A DNA stretch of 64,000 nucleotides from Anderseniella sp. GTDB lineage: Bacteria > Pseudomonadota > Alphaproteobacteria > Rhizobiales > Aestuariivirgaceae. Below are positions 17,909-25,465 of this stretch, one piece after another (position 1 is the first letter of the stretch; every line of letters starts with the position of its first letter). The position numbers and the translations under genes were made by a program. The stretch lies in contig DAOUPT010000005.1 of assembly GCA_030626025.1 (NCBI GenBank), forward strand, positions 1 through 64,000, written 5' to 3'. Under the pieces are notes generated by a model, which was given only the letters and a program-made list of their open reading frames with translations, had not been told where the DNA came from and did not search any database.

Positions 17909-18002
17909 TAAGATTTTGAGAATGTGGATTGTTTGCCGTTGCGAAATCCGTTGCTCGATTTAGTCAAAGCAACGGATACACAAAGCCTGCCTATTGGCTT
18001 GT

Positions 18003-19229
18003 CTATTGACCAGAAACGCGCATGGAACCTGGCGTGCCAGGCAGTTTAATTTCTGTAGAAGTACCAAACGTACCGTCTTCATTCACCGGAATGACGGACA
18101 TCGTTGAACTGCCAAAATTACCAACATAGACGTATTTGTTATCTGCTGAAAACGCGATGCCTTCCGGAAAGCTTCCAACCTTGATGGTATCTGTCGGCGT
18201 TACAGTTTTCCCCTTGATACGCATCAAAGTAACTTCGCCGACTTCATTGTACCACCATGCATCCTTAGGTACGGCAAAACTGCCGCCAAGAAGAGTGACA
18301 GCCACCAGTGAACTGTCTGGACTGATGGCAATGCCTTCTGGCGCATCGCCAACTGTAATATGTTGCGAAACGATTGGCGGCGTAGCGGTTAGATCAATCA
18401 CGCTAACCGTCTTGTTATTGCCGTCCGAAGCAAAACCTTTATTTCCGATATTTGTCACCATTACGCGCTTGCCATCGCTGGACGCAGTCACTGTCCAGGG
18501 AAACAACCCCACTGGTAAATCACGCCCGGCATAGGTTACTTTGTTCTTTGTCTTATCGATAGATAATTCAGCTACCGAGTGTTCCGACAATTTCGCCGCA
18601 TACGCTCTCGTACCATCTGCAGTAATGGCCACACCCGTTATGTTCGCACCCATTTCAATGGTATCGACTATGGTAACCTTCGTTCCATCAATCGATAGAA
18701 CCGAAATGGTTGTGTCACTTCTGTTGGCGACAATCGCAAGAGTTCCATCAGGACTTATTGAAACTCCCGAAGGCCGTTTACCCAGCTCCAGCTTACTGAC
18801 AATGCGCATCGGACTAGTTGTTAGATCAAGGACCGTCAGAAAATTAGACGGGCCCATTTTCCAACCACCGCCTTCGACAGGTTTATTTTCCATGGCGTTA
18901 GCAACCAGTGCCAGTTTTTGGTCCGGCGTGATGGCAATATTTGTTGGCGGTCCGATAATTGAATTATCAACTTCCACGCTACCGACCAATTTTGGTTTAG
19001 CCGGGTTAGCAAGACTATAAAACTGCACAAGATCATGCCCCGGTTCAAGCGCCTTATAATTTTTACTCTCCTGGCTGTAGGTAAATTTATTATCAATACC
19101 AACGGCAAGTATTTGATCCGCCGCACTGACAACCGAACCCCCGCTCAGGAGTGCCAAAGTGAAAACCACTCCAGAACACAGAAATGATTTTGTTTGGTTT
19201 TTAATTGATGGGAATAAGACGTTTTTCAT
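18003..19229 (-). CDS. Secreted YVTN-type beta-propeller protein
   Basis: 408 residues with an N-terminal signal peptide ending near VVSAADQ (about residue 36). The mature part is made of repeated blades of the pattern P-x-G-I-A-I-(S/T)-P-D-x-x-x-(A/V)-x-V-A-N (for example GVSISPDGTLAIVANRSD, EGIAISPDSSLVAVT, EGIAFSADNKYVYVGNFGS), the YVTN/lactonase-like seven-blade fold. It is probably periplasmic and may bind a ligand or act as a lactonase-like enzyme; no catalytic residues can be assigned. It lies 20 bases downstream of the truncated RidA frame and probably shares promoter-operator copy 1. Confidence 0.8.
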   Translation of the reverse strand: MKNVLFPSIKNQTKSFLCSGVVFTLALLSGGSVVSAADQILAVGIDNKFTYSQESKNYKALEPGHDLVQFYSLANPAKPKLVGSVEVDNSIIGPPTNIAITPDQKLALVANAMENKPVEGGGWKMGPSNFLTVLDLTTSPMRIVSKLELGKRPSGVSISPDGTLAIVANRSDTTISVLSIDGTKVTIVDTIEMGANITGVAITADGTRAYAAKLSEHSVAELSIDKTKNKVTYAGRDLPVGLFPWTVTASSDGKRVMVTNIGNKGFASDGNNKTVSVIDLTATPPIVSQHITVGDAPEGIAISPDSSLVAVTLLGGSFAVPKDAWWYNEVGEVTLMRIKGKTVTPTDTIKVGSFPEGIAFSADNKYVYVGNFGSSTMSVIPVNEDGTFGTSTEIKLPGTPGSMRVSGQ

Positions 19230-19249
19230 ATTATATTTCCTTATAAAAA

Positions 19250-19450
19250 TTATGACTTGGTTGCGATAAGAGAAATTTCTACCAGTGCATTTGAATCAGC
19301 CATTTTGGATTCCACACAAACACGCGCCGGTACGTTTTCAGGGTCAACCCATGTGACCCAAATCTCGTTCAAGGGGTCACGCAAGCGAATATCTACCACC
19401 CAGATTGAGGCTGACAGGATGTTAGACTTAGAGGTGCCTGCCATAGTCAT
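19250..19450 (-). pseudogene. N-terminally truncated RidA-family gene
   Basis: The 66-residue frame is the second half of a RidA/YjgF protein (IWVVDIRLRDPLNEIWVTWV, PARVCVESKMADSNALVEIS, ending ATKS). RidA proteins deaminate reactive enamine intermediates and are about 120 residues long; here the N-terminal half is missing. The first codons MTMAG and everything upstream are the same as at 22255, where they begin a different gene. So a deletion or recombination has joined a foreign start and promoter to a RidA remnant. It may still be translated as a short peptide, but loss of half the fold makes activity unlikely. Confidence 0.8.
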
Positions 19451-19507
19451 CTCGCGCCGGAAGGTTGAAGTTTGTTACTGAACCTCTTATAAACTGGTTA
19501 CTCTCTA

Positions 19508-19560
19508 TCTATGTACACCGACCACTCTCAACGCAAGTAAAAAAATAGTGATCGGTATTT
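19508..19560 (-). promoter_or_regulatory. Promoter-operator module, copy 1
   Basis: Read on the minus strand: half-site ATACCGATCACTA, then a -35-like TTGCGT, a 17-base spacer holding the second half-site AGAGTGGTCGGTGT, and a -10-like CATAGA (19508-19513). It belongs to a block of about 135 bases nearly identical to that upstream of the TetR gene at 22385, and it points into the RidA remnant and beta-propeller gene. The -10 is one base poorer than in copy 2. Confidence 0.6.
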
Positions 19561-19683
19561 AATTAAGTCGGAACCAATATCAGTCACGAGACGTTCCGAT
19601 TTTGATGGAATCGGTTCGGCCCGTTGTTCGCATCCAAGGTCAGGAAGAAACGCGCTGCTTCGTATCGACACCAACTGCAATAG

Positions 19684-19961
19684 CGCAGGCATTTGGATGA
19701 GGTTTTTGTCCAGATCAACGGTGAAACCTTCTATCTCTGGCGGGCGTCGATCATGAGGGTGAAGCGCTAAGTTGCTACAGAAATTTGCTGCCCTGCACGC
19801 TCCAATTCATAATCACTTCAACCAGGAACGTCATTTCTACAATCGTCAAAATTTTAAGTACAACCGATCTGTCGCTTTGGCAGAGTGGCGTCAACTTGCG
19901 ACCTGAAATGCTCTACCATAGGGCACAGTTTACGCTTTAATTATTGCTCTGACAGAACCCC
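19684..19961 (+). mobile_element. Remnant of an IS6-family insertion sequence
   Basis: From 19693 the codons read LDEVFVQINGETFYLWRA, then after a one-base loss VDHEGEAL, a core IS6/IS26 transposase patch containing the second catalytic-aspartate region. A deletion joins this to the C terminus, FAALHAPIHNHFNQERHFYN...WRQLAT and a stop at 19904-19906. The following bases end in TTGCTCTGACAGAACCCC (to 19961), matching the terminal inverted repeat expected for this family. The left end and most of the transposase are missing, so it cannot move. The part from 19561 to 19683 holds no intact frame. Confidence 0.85.
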
Positions 19962-19984
19962 AAATTCTATTCAAACAGCGATAG

Positions 19985-20974
19985 TCACCAAGTTCCGGTT
20001 TTCCCGAGAAAGGGTGATGGCTCAGGGGTGGTCCAGCGTAAAGGCATGGCCGATTTCAGGCGGATCGTTCGCTCGACATGGAAACGCACGACGCGCCGTG
20101 CCCCGGCGAAGGCATCGACTTCGGGGCCGTCCCAGATAATCTCTCCCCTGGTAGCCAGATATACGAGGTCGCCGTTATCCCAGTCGATGAACAACAGCCC
20201 GACGCGGGGTTCATTCGTCATGTTTCCGATCGTGTTGTAATATGCGTTGCCGACAAAATCCGGTGTGGTCAAAGTGCGCTTGTCATCAATTCGAACAAAT
20301 CCCGGCTTGCCACCCCGATGCGATACATCAGCCCCGGCGGACGGGCCGCTTGCATTACAGCTCGTGGAAGCTATAAAAAACGTATCCGCTTTTATGATTA
20401 ACTTGTAATCAGCAGAAGAAAGCGTTTCGCCATGAATGGCGCCTTCCGGCTCAGGAGGATATGAAAAGTCACTCACGAGTGCTGGTTTTCGCATCTGGAT
20501 ATACTTCGCACAATTGCCAAAGCTTTGCGTAACATCAACACAAAACCCCTCTTCTGTAACATGTGCAATCTTTCCATTAACCCGATTGCGTCGGCGTGTG
20601 GTCAATTCAAGGCCAAGGAGGCCTATGTCGGCGCCTGACTTGATGGCCGCATACAGCGGGTTATTGGCAAAGGGGCGTGCGGCGATTGTCAGGGTTCGGG
20701 AATCAGGCGAACTGACAAATCCCGGCGGACCGACAAGAATGCTCGCCCAGGGTTGCCCGGACGAATCGACAGCACCGATAAACATGAACGGCAATTGAGC
20801 ATAAAATTCGCGATGCTGGTCTGGCATGAATGAGCGGATCAACTTTCGCCCAACCATCTCCATCTTATCGCGAACACCAAGGTATTTCTGCACAGACTCC
20901 TCACCAGCATGAAATGGGCTTTGCGGGTGCGACCACCCTTCCGGGGCTCTCTTGTCGACGGCAGTATCTACCAA
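19985..20974 (-). CDS. Pyridoxamine 5'-phosphate oxidase-fold flavoprotein
   Basis: 329 residues with two split-barrel (PNPOx-like) halves. The first is marked by QLPFMFIGAVDSSGQPWASILVGPPGFV, the second by GFVRIDDKRTLTTPDFVGNAYYNTIGNMTNEPRVGLLFIDW. Such proteins bind FMN or another flavin and are often annotated as pyridoxamine-phosphate-oxidase family. In some genomes this module is fused to a ferredoxin-NADP reductase-like domain; here it stands alone. Its ATG overlaps the end of the SDR gene by seven bases, which indicates translational coupling. Confidence 0.8.
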   Translation of the reverse strand: MVDTAVDKRAPEGWSHPQSPFHAGEESVQKYLGVRDKMEMVGRKLIRSFMPDQHREFYAQLPFMFIGAVDSSGQPWASILVGPPGFVSSPDSRTLTIAARPFANNPLYAAIKSGADIGLLGLELTTRRRNRVNGKIAHVTEEGFCVDVTQSFGNCAKYIQMRKPALVSDFSYPPEPEGAIHGETLSSADYKLIIKADTFFIASTSCNASGPSAGADVSHRGGKPGFVRIDDKRTLTTPDFVGNAYYNTIGNMTNEPRVGLLFIDWDNGDLVYLATRGEIIWDGPEVDAFAGARRVVRFHVERTIRLKSAMPLRWTTPEPSPFLGKTGTW

Positions 20975-21630
20975 GGCAAACGCTCCCCGTTTGCGTGAAA
21001 GAACCCGCCAGTATCAGCCAGCGTAAGCTTATCGGTAAGTGCGATGAGTTGCGCTGCAGATTTATCTGCGGTCGTCATACCCTCGTTGCCGGTAAGGTTG
21101 GTCTTTACGAAACCGGGATGAAGCAAGAATACGCCAATGTTACGCGGTTTCAGGTCGATGGCCAGATTGACGCCTGCCATATTGATAGCGGCTTTCGATA
21201 TGCGGTAACCGTACTCACCACCGCGTCCATTATCTGCAAGCGAACCCACACGAGAAGAAATCAACGCGACTTTGGCAGCATCCTTCAACTTGTCTGAGAA
21301 TGCGTGCGTTATAGCGAGCGGGGCCAAGGCATTCACCTCGAACTGATAGCGGATGCGATCAATATCCATATCCTCAAAACTCTCTATGGTTCGTAATCCC
21401 GCATTGTTCACGAGAAGGTCGATGGAGCGATCATCAAGCTTTGAGGCAAGAACAGCGATGGCCTTGGCGTCGGTGACATCAATTCCCTCTAAAACCTCAA
21501 CACCCAACTCGGCTAGTTCGGGTGATGCAGTTCGGCATACGGCCAGAACCGCGTCACCACGTGCATGATACTGGCGGGTTAATTCCAGCCCTATACCCTT
21601 GTTCGCACCTGTAACAACAATTTGTTCCAT
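20968..21630 (-). CDS. Short-chain dehydrogenase/reductase (classical SDR)
   Basis: 220 residues. The cofactor motif TGANKGIG (7-14), NNAG (75-78), the catalytic serine region ISSRVGS (about 124-130) and YxxxK (Y142, K146) are all intact. It reduces or oxidises a carbonyl/alcohol using NAD(P); the length and sequence resemble C-factor/sniffer-type SDRs. It lies in the minus-strand unit VOC-SDR-PNPOx, which begins near promoter-operator copy 2. Confidence 0.87.
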   Translation of the reverse strand: MEQIVVTGANKGIGLELTRQYHARGDAVLAVCRTASPELAELGVEVLEGIDVTDAKAIAVLASKLDDRSIDLLVNNAGLRTIESFEDMDIDRIRYQFEVNALAPLAITHAFSDKLKDAAKVALISSRVGSLADNGRGGEYGYRISKAAINMAGVNLAIDLKPRNIGVFLLHPGFVKTNLTGNEGMTTADKSAAQLIALTDKLTLADTGGFFHANGERLPW

Positions 21631-21678
21631 AATATCATTGGGAAAAACTCTCCCATTCCTTTCAAGACTGAGGTTGGA

Positions 21679-22098
21679 TTAAGCTGGCGCGTTGGCAAAG
21701 AATTCGAAACGCAATCCGCCCGGAATTGTACAAATAAAATGGCGCGCCTGCGATCCGGCACCCGGCGGTTCTGGTTGAAACTCAATCTCAACCCCCGGCC
21801 AGTCATGCACACGAGAAAATACGACATCAAGCGCTGCACTGTCAGCAACCTTAAGTGCAATGTGGTGCAAGCCGATATTCCGCTTACGATCAAACGACGT
21901 TGCTTTGCCTTGGTTTTCAGCCCGCCACAGGGTTAATGTAATACTGCCGTCAGATAAAAACACTGCCGGATAATCGGCATTTTCACCAACCACGCGAAAT
22001 CCAAGTGCACCTTCAAGAAAGCTACGTGTTGGGTCAAGGTCAGCCACTGTAAAGCCAATATGGTGCGCGCCTTGGGTAAATGGGACGGTCTCTGTCAT
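21679..22098 (-). CDS. VOC-superfamily (glyoxalase/dioxygenase-like) protein
   Basis: 139 residues with the paired beta-alpha-beta-beta-beta fold. HHIGFTVADLDPTRSFLEGALGFRVV starts the first module and GLHHIALKVAD the second; potential metal ligands are the histidines of each start and a glutamate near the C terminus (LRFEFF). Substrates of this superfamily range from methylglyoxal adducts to antibiotics. It is the first intact gene of the three-gene minus-strand unit. Confidence 0.82.
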   Translation of the reverse strand: MTETVPFTQGAHHIGFTVADLDPTRSFLEGALGFRVVGENADYPAVFLSDGSITLTLWRAENQGKATSFDRKRNIGLHHIALKVADSAALDVVFSRVHDWPGVEIEFQPEPPGAGSQARHFICTIPGGLRFEFFANAPA

Positions 22099-22120
22099 TT
22101 AAATAATTCCAATTTGTCGA

Positions 22121-22255
22121 TTATAGGTTGTGTTCGGTATAAGCAGGCGCCACACGCTCAGCCTCTCGACCATTCCATGTGTTTTCTGTCAATGGAACCT
22201 TTTGGGCATCGGTTTCATCTGTGAATGGAGGCAAAGTAGGCCCTGCCATAGTCAT
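22121..22255 (-). pseudogene. N-terminal fragment of a DUF1348/NTF2-like gene
   Basis: The frame from ATG 22255 reads MTMAGPTLPPFTDETDAQKV, continues into ENTWNGREAERVAPAYTEHN and stops after 44 codons. This matches the start of DUF1348 (SnoaL/NTF2-like) proteins, which are about 150 residues and continue WRNRAEF...; the remainder is absent. It is the first frame behind promoter-operator copy 2 and lies 22 bases before the VOC gene. It may persist only as a leader peptide. Confidence 0.7.
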
Positions 22256-22312
22256 CTCGCGTCGGAAGGTTGAAGTTTGTTACTGAACCTGTTATAAACT
22301 GGTTACTCTCTA

Positions 22313-22362
22313 TCTATAAACACCGACCACTCTCAACGCAAGTGAAAAAGAGTGATCGGTAT
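22313..22362 (-). promoter_or_regulatory. Promoter-operator module, copy 2
   Basis: On the minus strand: half-site ATACCGATCACTCT (22349-22362), seven bases, -35-like TTGCGT (22336-22341), a 17-base spacer with half-site AGAGTGGTCGGTGT, and -10-like TATAGA (22313-22318). The half-sites form an inverted repeat that brackets the -35. It drives the DUF1348'-VOC-SDR-PNPOx unit and lies 23 bases before the divergent TetR gene, as expected for an operator of that regulator. Confidence 0.7.
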
Positions 22363-22384
22363 CTAATTAAGCCGGAACCATCTC

Positions 22385-22966
22385 ATGCGATACAGCACCA
22401 AACACAAGGAAGAGACCCGCCGCAAACTCCTCGACGCCGCGACCAGAAGGTTCACGGCGTTGGGGTATAATGGCTTGGGCGTCGACGGTCTGGCAAAGGA
22501 GGCGGGCGTTTCCAATGGAGCCTTTTATGGCAACTTCTCTTCCAAGGCTGAAGCGTTTCGCACAATTATGACCACAGAGCTGGATGCTCTTCGCGATGGC
22601 ATTGAGCGTTATCGTAGTGAATATGGCGATGACTGGCTTGCTCCATTCGCTGAATTCTATTTCAGTGATAATAAGCTAAACTGCTCCGAAAACACTTGTC
22701 CGTTACCTGCTTTTGTGCCGGAGGTGGCACGTGCTGACGAAGAGACGCGCGATGCATTTCAGTCAGAATTGTTGCGCATTCTCGATGCAATTACTGGAGG
22801 TTTGGACGACGTAACACAAGAAGAAGCCCGATCTCATGCCTGGACGATTTTGGCACTATTTGCAGGTGGTGTTCTGCTTGCACGTGCCGTACCAGACGAA
22901 AAGTTAACTCAACAAATTTCTGATACTGTTCGAGAAGCCGTCATGAAAGCTGCCGACAAAGATTAA
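22385..22966 (+). CDS. TetR-family regulator, paralogue 1
   Basis: 193 residues. The N-terminal TetR helix-turn-helix is clear (ETRRKLLDAATRRFTALGYN, then DGLAKEAGVSNGAFYGNFSSKAEAF, about residues 8-58). The C-terminal ligand domain has TCPLPAFVPEVARAD in common with paralogue 2. The first 62 residues differ from the protein at 24084 at only four positions, so both should recognise the same operator. It is divergent from the VOC-SDR-PNPOx unit with promoter-operator copy 2 between them and probably represses it. The ligand is unknown; the regulated enzymes suggest a reactive carbonyl or electrophile. Confidence 0.88.
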   Translation: MRYSTKHKEETRRKLLDAATRRFTALGYNGLGVDGLAKEAGVSNGAFYGNFSSKAEAFRTIMTTELDALRDGIERYRSEYGDDWLAPFAEFYFSDNKLNCSENTCPLPAFVPEVARADEETRDAFQSELLRILDAITGGLDDVTQEEARSHAWTILALFAGGVLLARAVPDEKLTQQISDTVREAVMKAADKD

Positions 22967-23015
22967 AGCCACACTGGTTAAAGCCTTTCATGATTTAGTC
23001 TAACGACGAATGGCT

Positions 23016-24017
23016 CTAATGTTTACTATGCATTGCCTTCCAGACTGATGGAGACAAACCGACGCGACGTCGGAATGCAGAGGTAAGGCGGCTGGCGGCT
23101 GGAAAACCGACTTCTCTGGTAACGGTTTTCAAGGGGACCCCGAACGCGATGAGGCCTTTTGCCCGTTCTACCCGAAGCTCTTCGATAAACGCTGCGGGCG
23201 AGCTTCCCATGCTTTCGGTGAAATGGCGCTGAAAAGTGCGCACACTTTGTCCTGTGTATCTCGCGAGAGTTTCGATAGTCAAATCCTGATCCAGATCTGA
23301 TTTGACCCAGGAAATCAAGTCGGCATATGGTGATGCAGCAGCGCTCTGGTGCTTTAATGGTGCTGAGAACTGGGCCTGGCTGCCAGGGCGACGAAGATAG
23401 ACGACCAGTTTGCGCGCAACTTCAGCGGCACGGTCCGGGCCAAGGTCCGCTTCGACCATTGCAAGGCTCATATCTATCCCTGCGGTCACACCAGCGGAGG
23501 TCCAAATGTACCCATCAACAACATAGATTGAATTCGAATCAACGTCCGTATCAGGATATCGCTCAGCCAATTCAGCGGCACGCGCCCAATGCGTGGCCGC
23601 ACGTTTGCCTTTTAACAACCCCCAATCTGCAAGGGCAAAGGCTCCCGTGCAGACAGATCCCCATCGTTGCGCGTGTTCAGTCGCCAAGCGCACCCAATTT
23701 CGAGTTTCGCCTTTAGCAATAAGTGCATTCAAGCCTTCCCGGTCGTGGCCGGATATCAACAGCGTATCGATGCTTTTTGCGGGTATATGCCTTATTGACT
23801 GGGAGTGCAGCTTGACACCTGAAGCTGTTTCGATCAATCCGCCATCAGGCGAAACAACGTTGATCATATATGGCTGGCACTTGCTGCGGGCATTGTTTGC
23901 ACTGCTGAAAACATCTGCCGGTCCTGTAACGTCGAGGGCCTGGACGCCATTCGAGGCGAGAATAACAATGTTGTGGATCATTGGCGTAAATATAACGGTC
24001 TTTGTCATTTGTGCCAA
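23016..24017 (-). CDS. GlxA-type transcriptional regulator (DJ-1/PfpI domain plus AraC HTH)
   Basis: 333 residues. The N-terminal DJ-1/PfpI-like domain (NIVILASNGVQALDVTGPADVFS to about residue 200) has a nucleophile-elbow cysteine C123 in SVCTGAFALA but serves as a sensor rather than a peptidase in this family. The C-terminal AraC/XylS domain has two HTH units (LTIETLARYTGQSVRTFQRHF and VPLKTVTREVGFPAASRLTSAF). The start could also be MTKTV at 24008 or MIHNI at 23981. It is flanked by the two TetR genes and diverges from paralogue 2, with only 66 bases between them. Confidence 0.87.
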   Translation of the reverse strand: MAQMTKTVIFTPMIHNIVILASNGVQALDVTGPADVFSSANNARSKCQPYMINVVSPDGGLIETASGVKLHSQSIRHIPAKSIDTLLISGHDREGLNALIAKGETRNWVRLATEHAQRWGSVCTGAFALADWGLLKGKRAATHWARAAELAERYPDTDVDSNSIYVVDGYIWTSAGVTAGIDMSLAMVEADLGPDRAAEVARKLVVYLRRPGSQAQFSAPLKHQSAAASPYADLISWVKSDLDQDLTIETLARYTGQSVRTFQRHFTESMGSSPAAFIEELRVERAKGLIAFGVPLKTVTREVGFPAASRLTSAFRRRVGLSPSVWKAMHSKH

Positions 24018-24083
24018 GTGTTTTTAGTGCAATGGTAATAGTAGGGCTTTCGCTCATCACCAAATCAAAACCGGAACCACTTC

Positions 24084-24677
24084 ATGCGATACAGTGACGA
24101 GCACAAGGAAGAGACCCGCCGCAAGCTCCTCAATGCCGCAACCAGGCGGTTTACCGCGCTGGGCTATAATGGCTTGGGCATTGACGGCCTGGCCAAGGAA
24201 GCAGGTGTCTCCAATGGAGCCTTTTATGGTAACTTTTCCTCCAAGGCCGAAGCCTTTCGCACAATAATGATCGCTGAGTTGGATAATCTTCGCAGAGGTA
24301 TTGATCGTCATCGCAGTGAATATGGCGACGATTGGCTTGTTGCATTTAACGAATTCTATTTTGGTGATGAGAAACTGGACGATCCCGAGAAGACTTGTCC
24401 GCTGCCAGCTTTTGCACCGGAAGTCGCGCGCGCGCAATCCGAAACACGCGACGCCTTCCAGTCAGAATTGTTACGCATCGTAGATGCTGTTACCGAAGGT
24501 CTGGACGACGACCTGAATGAAATGACGGAAAAGGACGTCCGAGCCCAAGCATGGACAATTTTAGCGTTGTTTACAGGCGGCACTCTGCTCGCTCGTGCTG
24601 TACCAAGTGAAAAACTATCCCGGCAAATTACCGACATCATGCGTGTAGAGGTTATAAAAGCTGCCGGAAAAAATTAA
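24084..24677 (+). CDS. TetR-family regulator, paralogue 2
   Basis: 197 residues, nearly the same as paralogue 1 in the DNA-binding domain (shared stretch DGLAKEAGVSNGAFYGNFSS) and in the middle of the ligand domain (TCPLPAF.PEVARA, ETRDAFQSELLRI). The last third diverges and is a little longer (DDDLNEMTEKDV). This indicates a duplication with kept operator specificity and changing ligand response. It lies upstream of promoter-operator copy 3, which drives the tautomerase-cupin pair. Confidence 0.88.
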   Translation: MRYSDEHKEETRRKLLNAATRRFTALGYNGLGIDGLAKEAGVSNGAFYGNFSSKAEAFRTIMIAELDNLRRGIDRHRSEYGDDWLVAFNEFYFGDEKLDDPEKTCPLPAFAPEVARAQSETRDAFQSELLRIVDAVTEGLDDDLNEMTEKDVRAQAWTILALFTGGTLLARAVPSEKLSRQITDIMRVEVIKAAGKN

Positions 24678-24804
24678 CAAGCCACCTCATTTGCCTTGCC
24701 TTTCAATACCTCCTACTCCCGATCCTTCCTCTATCTATTTTCCCCAAATAATTGGTGTGTAGAGCCGTAATTTCGCCATCGCGCCTCCATTTAGCGGCTT
24801 TTAA

Positions 24805-24871
24805 ACACCGGTCACTCTTTAATGCTTGCATAAAGAGAAGTCGGTGTGTATTGATAGAGAGTGATCGGTGT
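24805..24871 (+). promoter_or_regulatory. Promoter-operator module, copy 3
   Basis: Half-site ACACCGGTCACTCT (24805-24818), seven bases, -35-like TTGCAT (24826-24831), a 17-base spacer with AGAGAAGTCGGTGT, -10-like TATTGA (24849-24854), and a third half-site AGAGTGATCGGTGT (24858-24871). The order and spacing equal copies 1 and 2 on the opposite strand; the third half-site is extra. It points to the tautomerase and cupin genes. The rest of 24678-24992 has only the small frame at 24919. Confidence 0.7.
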
Positions 24872-24918
24872 GCATTAAAGCCTGTCACATTTTGTAACCA
24901 CTAACTCAGGAGGCAGTC

Positions 24919-25056
24919 ATGTCTTTGATGGGATCAATTCGGCGATCTCAATCGACATGCAAAAAGGCTGCTCAAATTAAAGGAATAGAACGATGCCTAG
25001 AATTCAAGTTACAGCCCCACAGGGCGCTCTTTCCAAACAGGACCAGGATGCGATGA
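24919..25056 (+). other. Possible upstream ORF before the tautomerase gene
   Basis: A 45-codon frame (MSLMGSIRRSQSTCKKAAQ...) starts five bases after a perfect AGGAGG (24908-24913), stronger than the AAAGGA site of the tautomerase. It overlaps the tautomerase start in another frame and stops at 25056. It could be the surviving start of a deleted gene or a regulatory upstream ORF; no homology is recognised. Confidence 0.3.
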
Positions 25057-25424
25057 TCTCGCGATTGTCAAATGCCGTGCTGAAATCCGAAGGTGCGCAG
25101 ATTGAGGATCCGGCGGCGCAGTCGCTAGTTTGGGCTGATTATGACGAAAGACCAGCAGGGTCTTCTTATGTCGGTGGCAAAAATCTCGACAAACCACCCT
25201 TCATTGTTTCTGTAACGACACCCCAAGGTGCACTCAATGACGGAACGCGCGCAGAACTCGTTGCAGAGATCGGCGCTATTGTTGACGATATTGTTGGGGC
25301 GTATGACGACCGGCTCAATCATTGGGTAATGCTTTATGAGGTCACCGATGGCGGCTGGGGTGGCGCAAGCCAAGTGTTCCGTCTGGGCGATATTCAAAAC
25401 GCGATGAACATCAAGGCCGCCTAA
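24993..25424 (+). CDS. Tautomerase-superfamily protein with two 4-OT-like modules
   Basis: 143 residues. The initiator Met is followed by Pro (MPRIQVTAPQGALS), the hallmark N-terminal catalytic base of 4-oxalocrotonate tautomerases once Met is removed. A second module starts near residue 68 (PPFIVSVTTPQGALNDGTR) and repeats the TxPQGAL pattern, so the protein is an internal duplication (fused dimer). Substrates of the superfamily include oxo-enoates and haloacrylates. It lies 130 bases downstream of promoter-operator copy 3, with a periplasmic cupin next in the same direction. Confidence 0.78.
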   Translation: MPRIQVTAPQGALSKQDQDAMISRLSNAVLKSEGAQIEDPAAQSLVWADYDERPAGSSYVGGKNLDKPPFIVSVTTPQGALNDGTRAELVAEIGAIVDDIVGAYDDRLNHWVMLYEVTDGGWGGASQVFRLGDIQNAMNIKAA

Positions 25425-25465
25425 GTCTAAACAAAACCCAACTAAATTAAATTAAAGGAACGACA

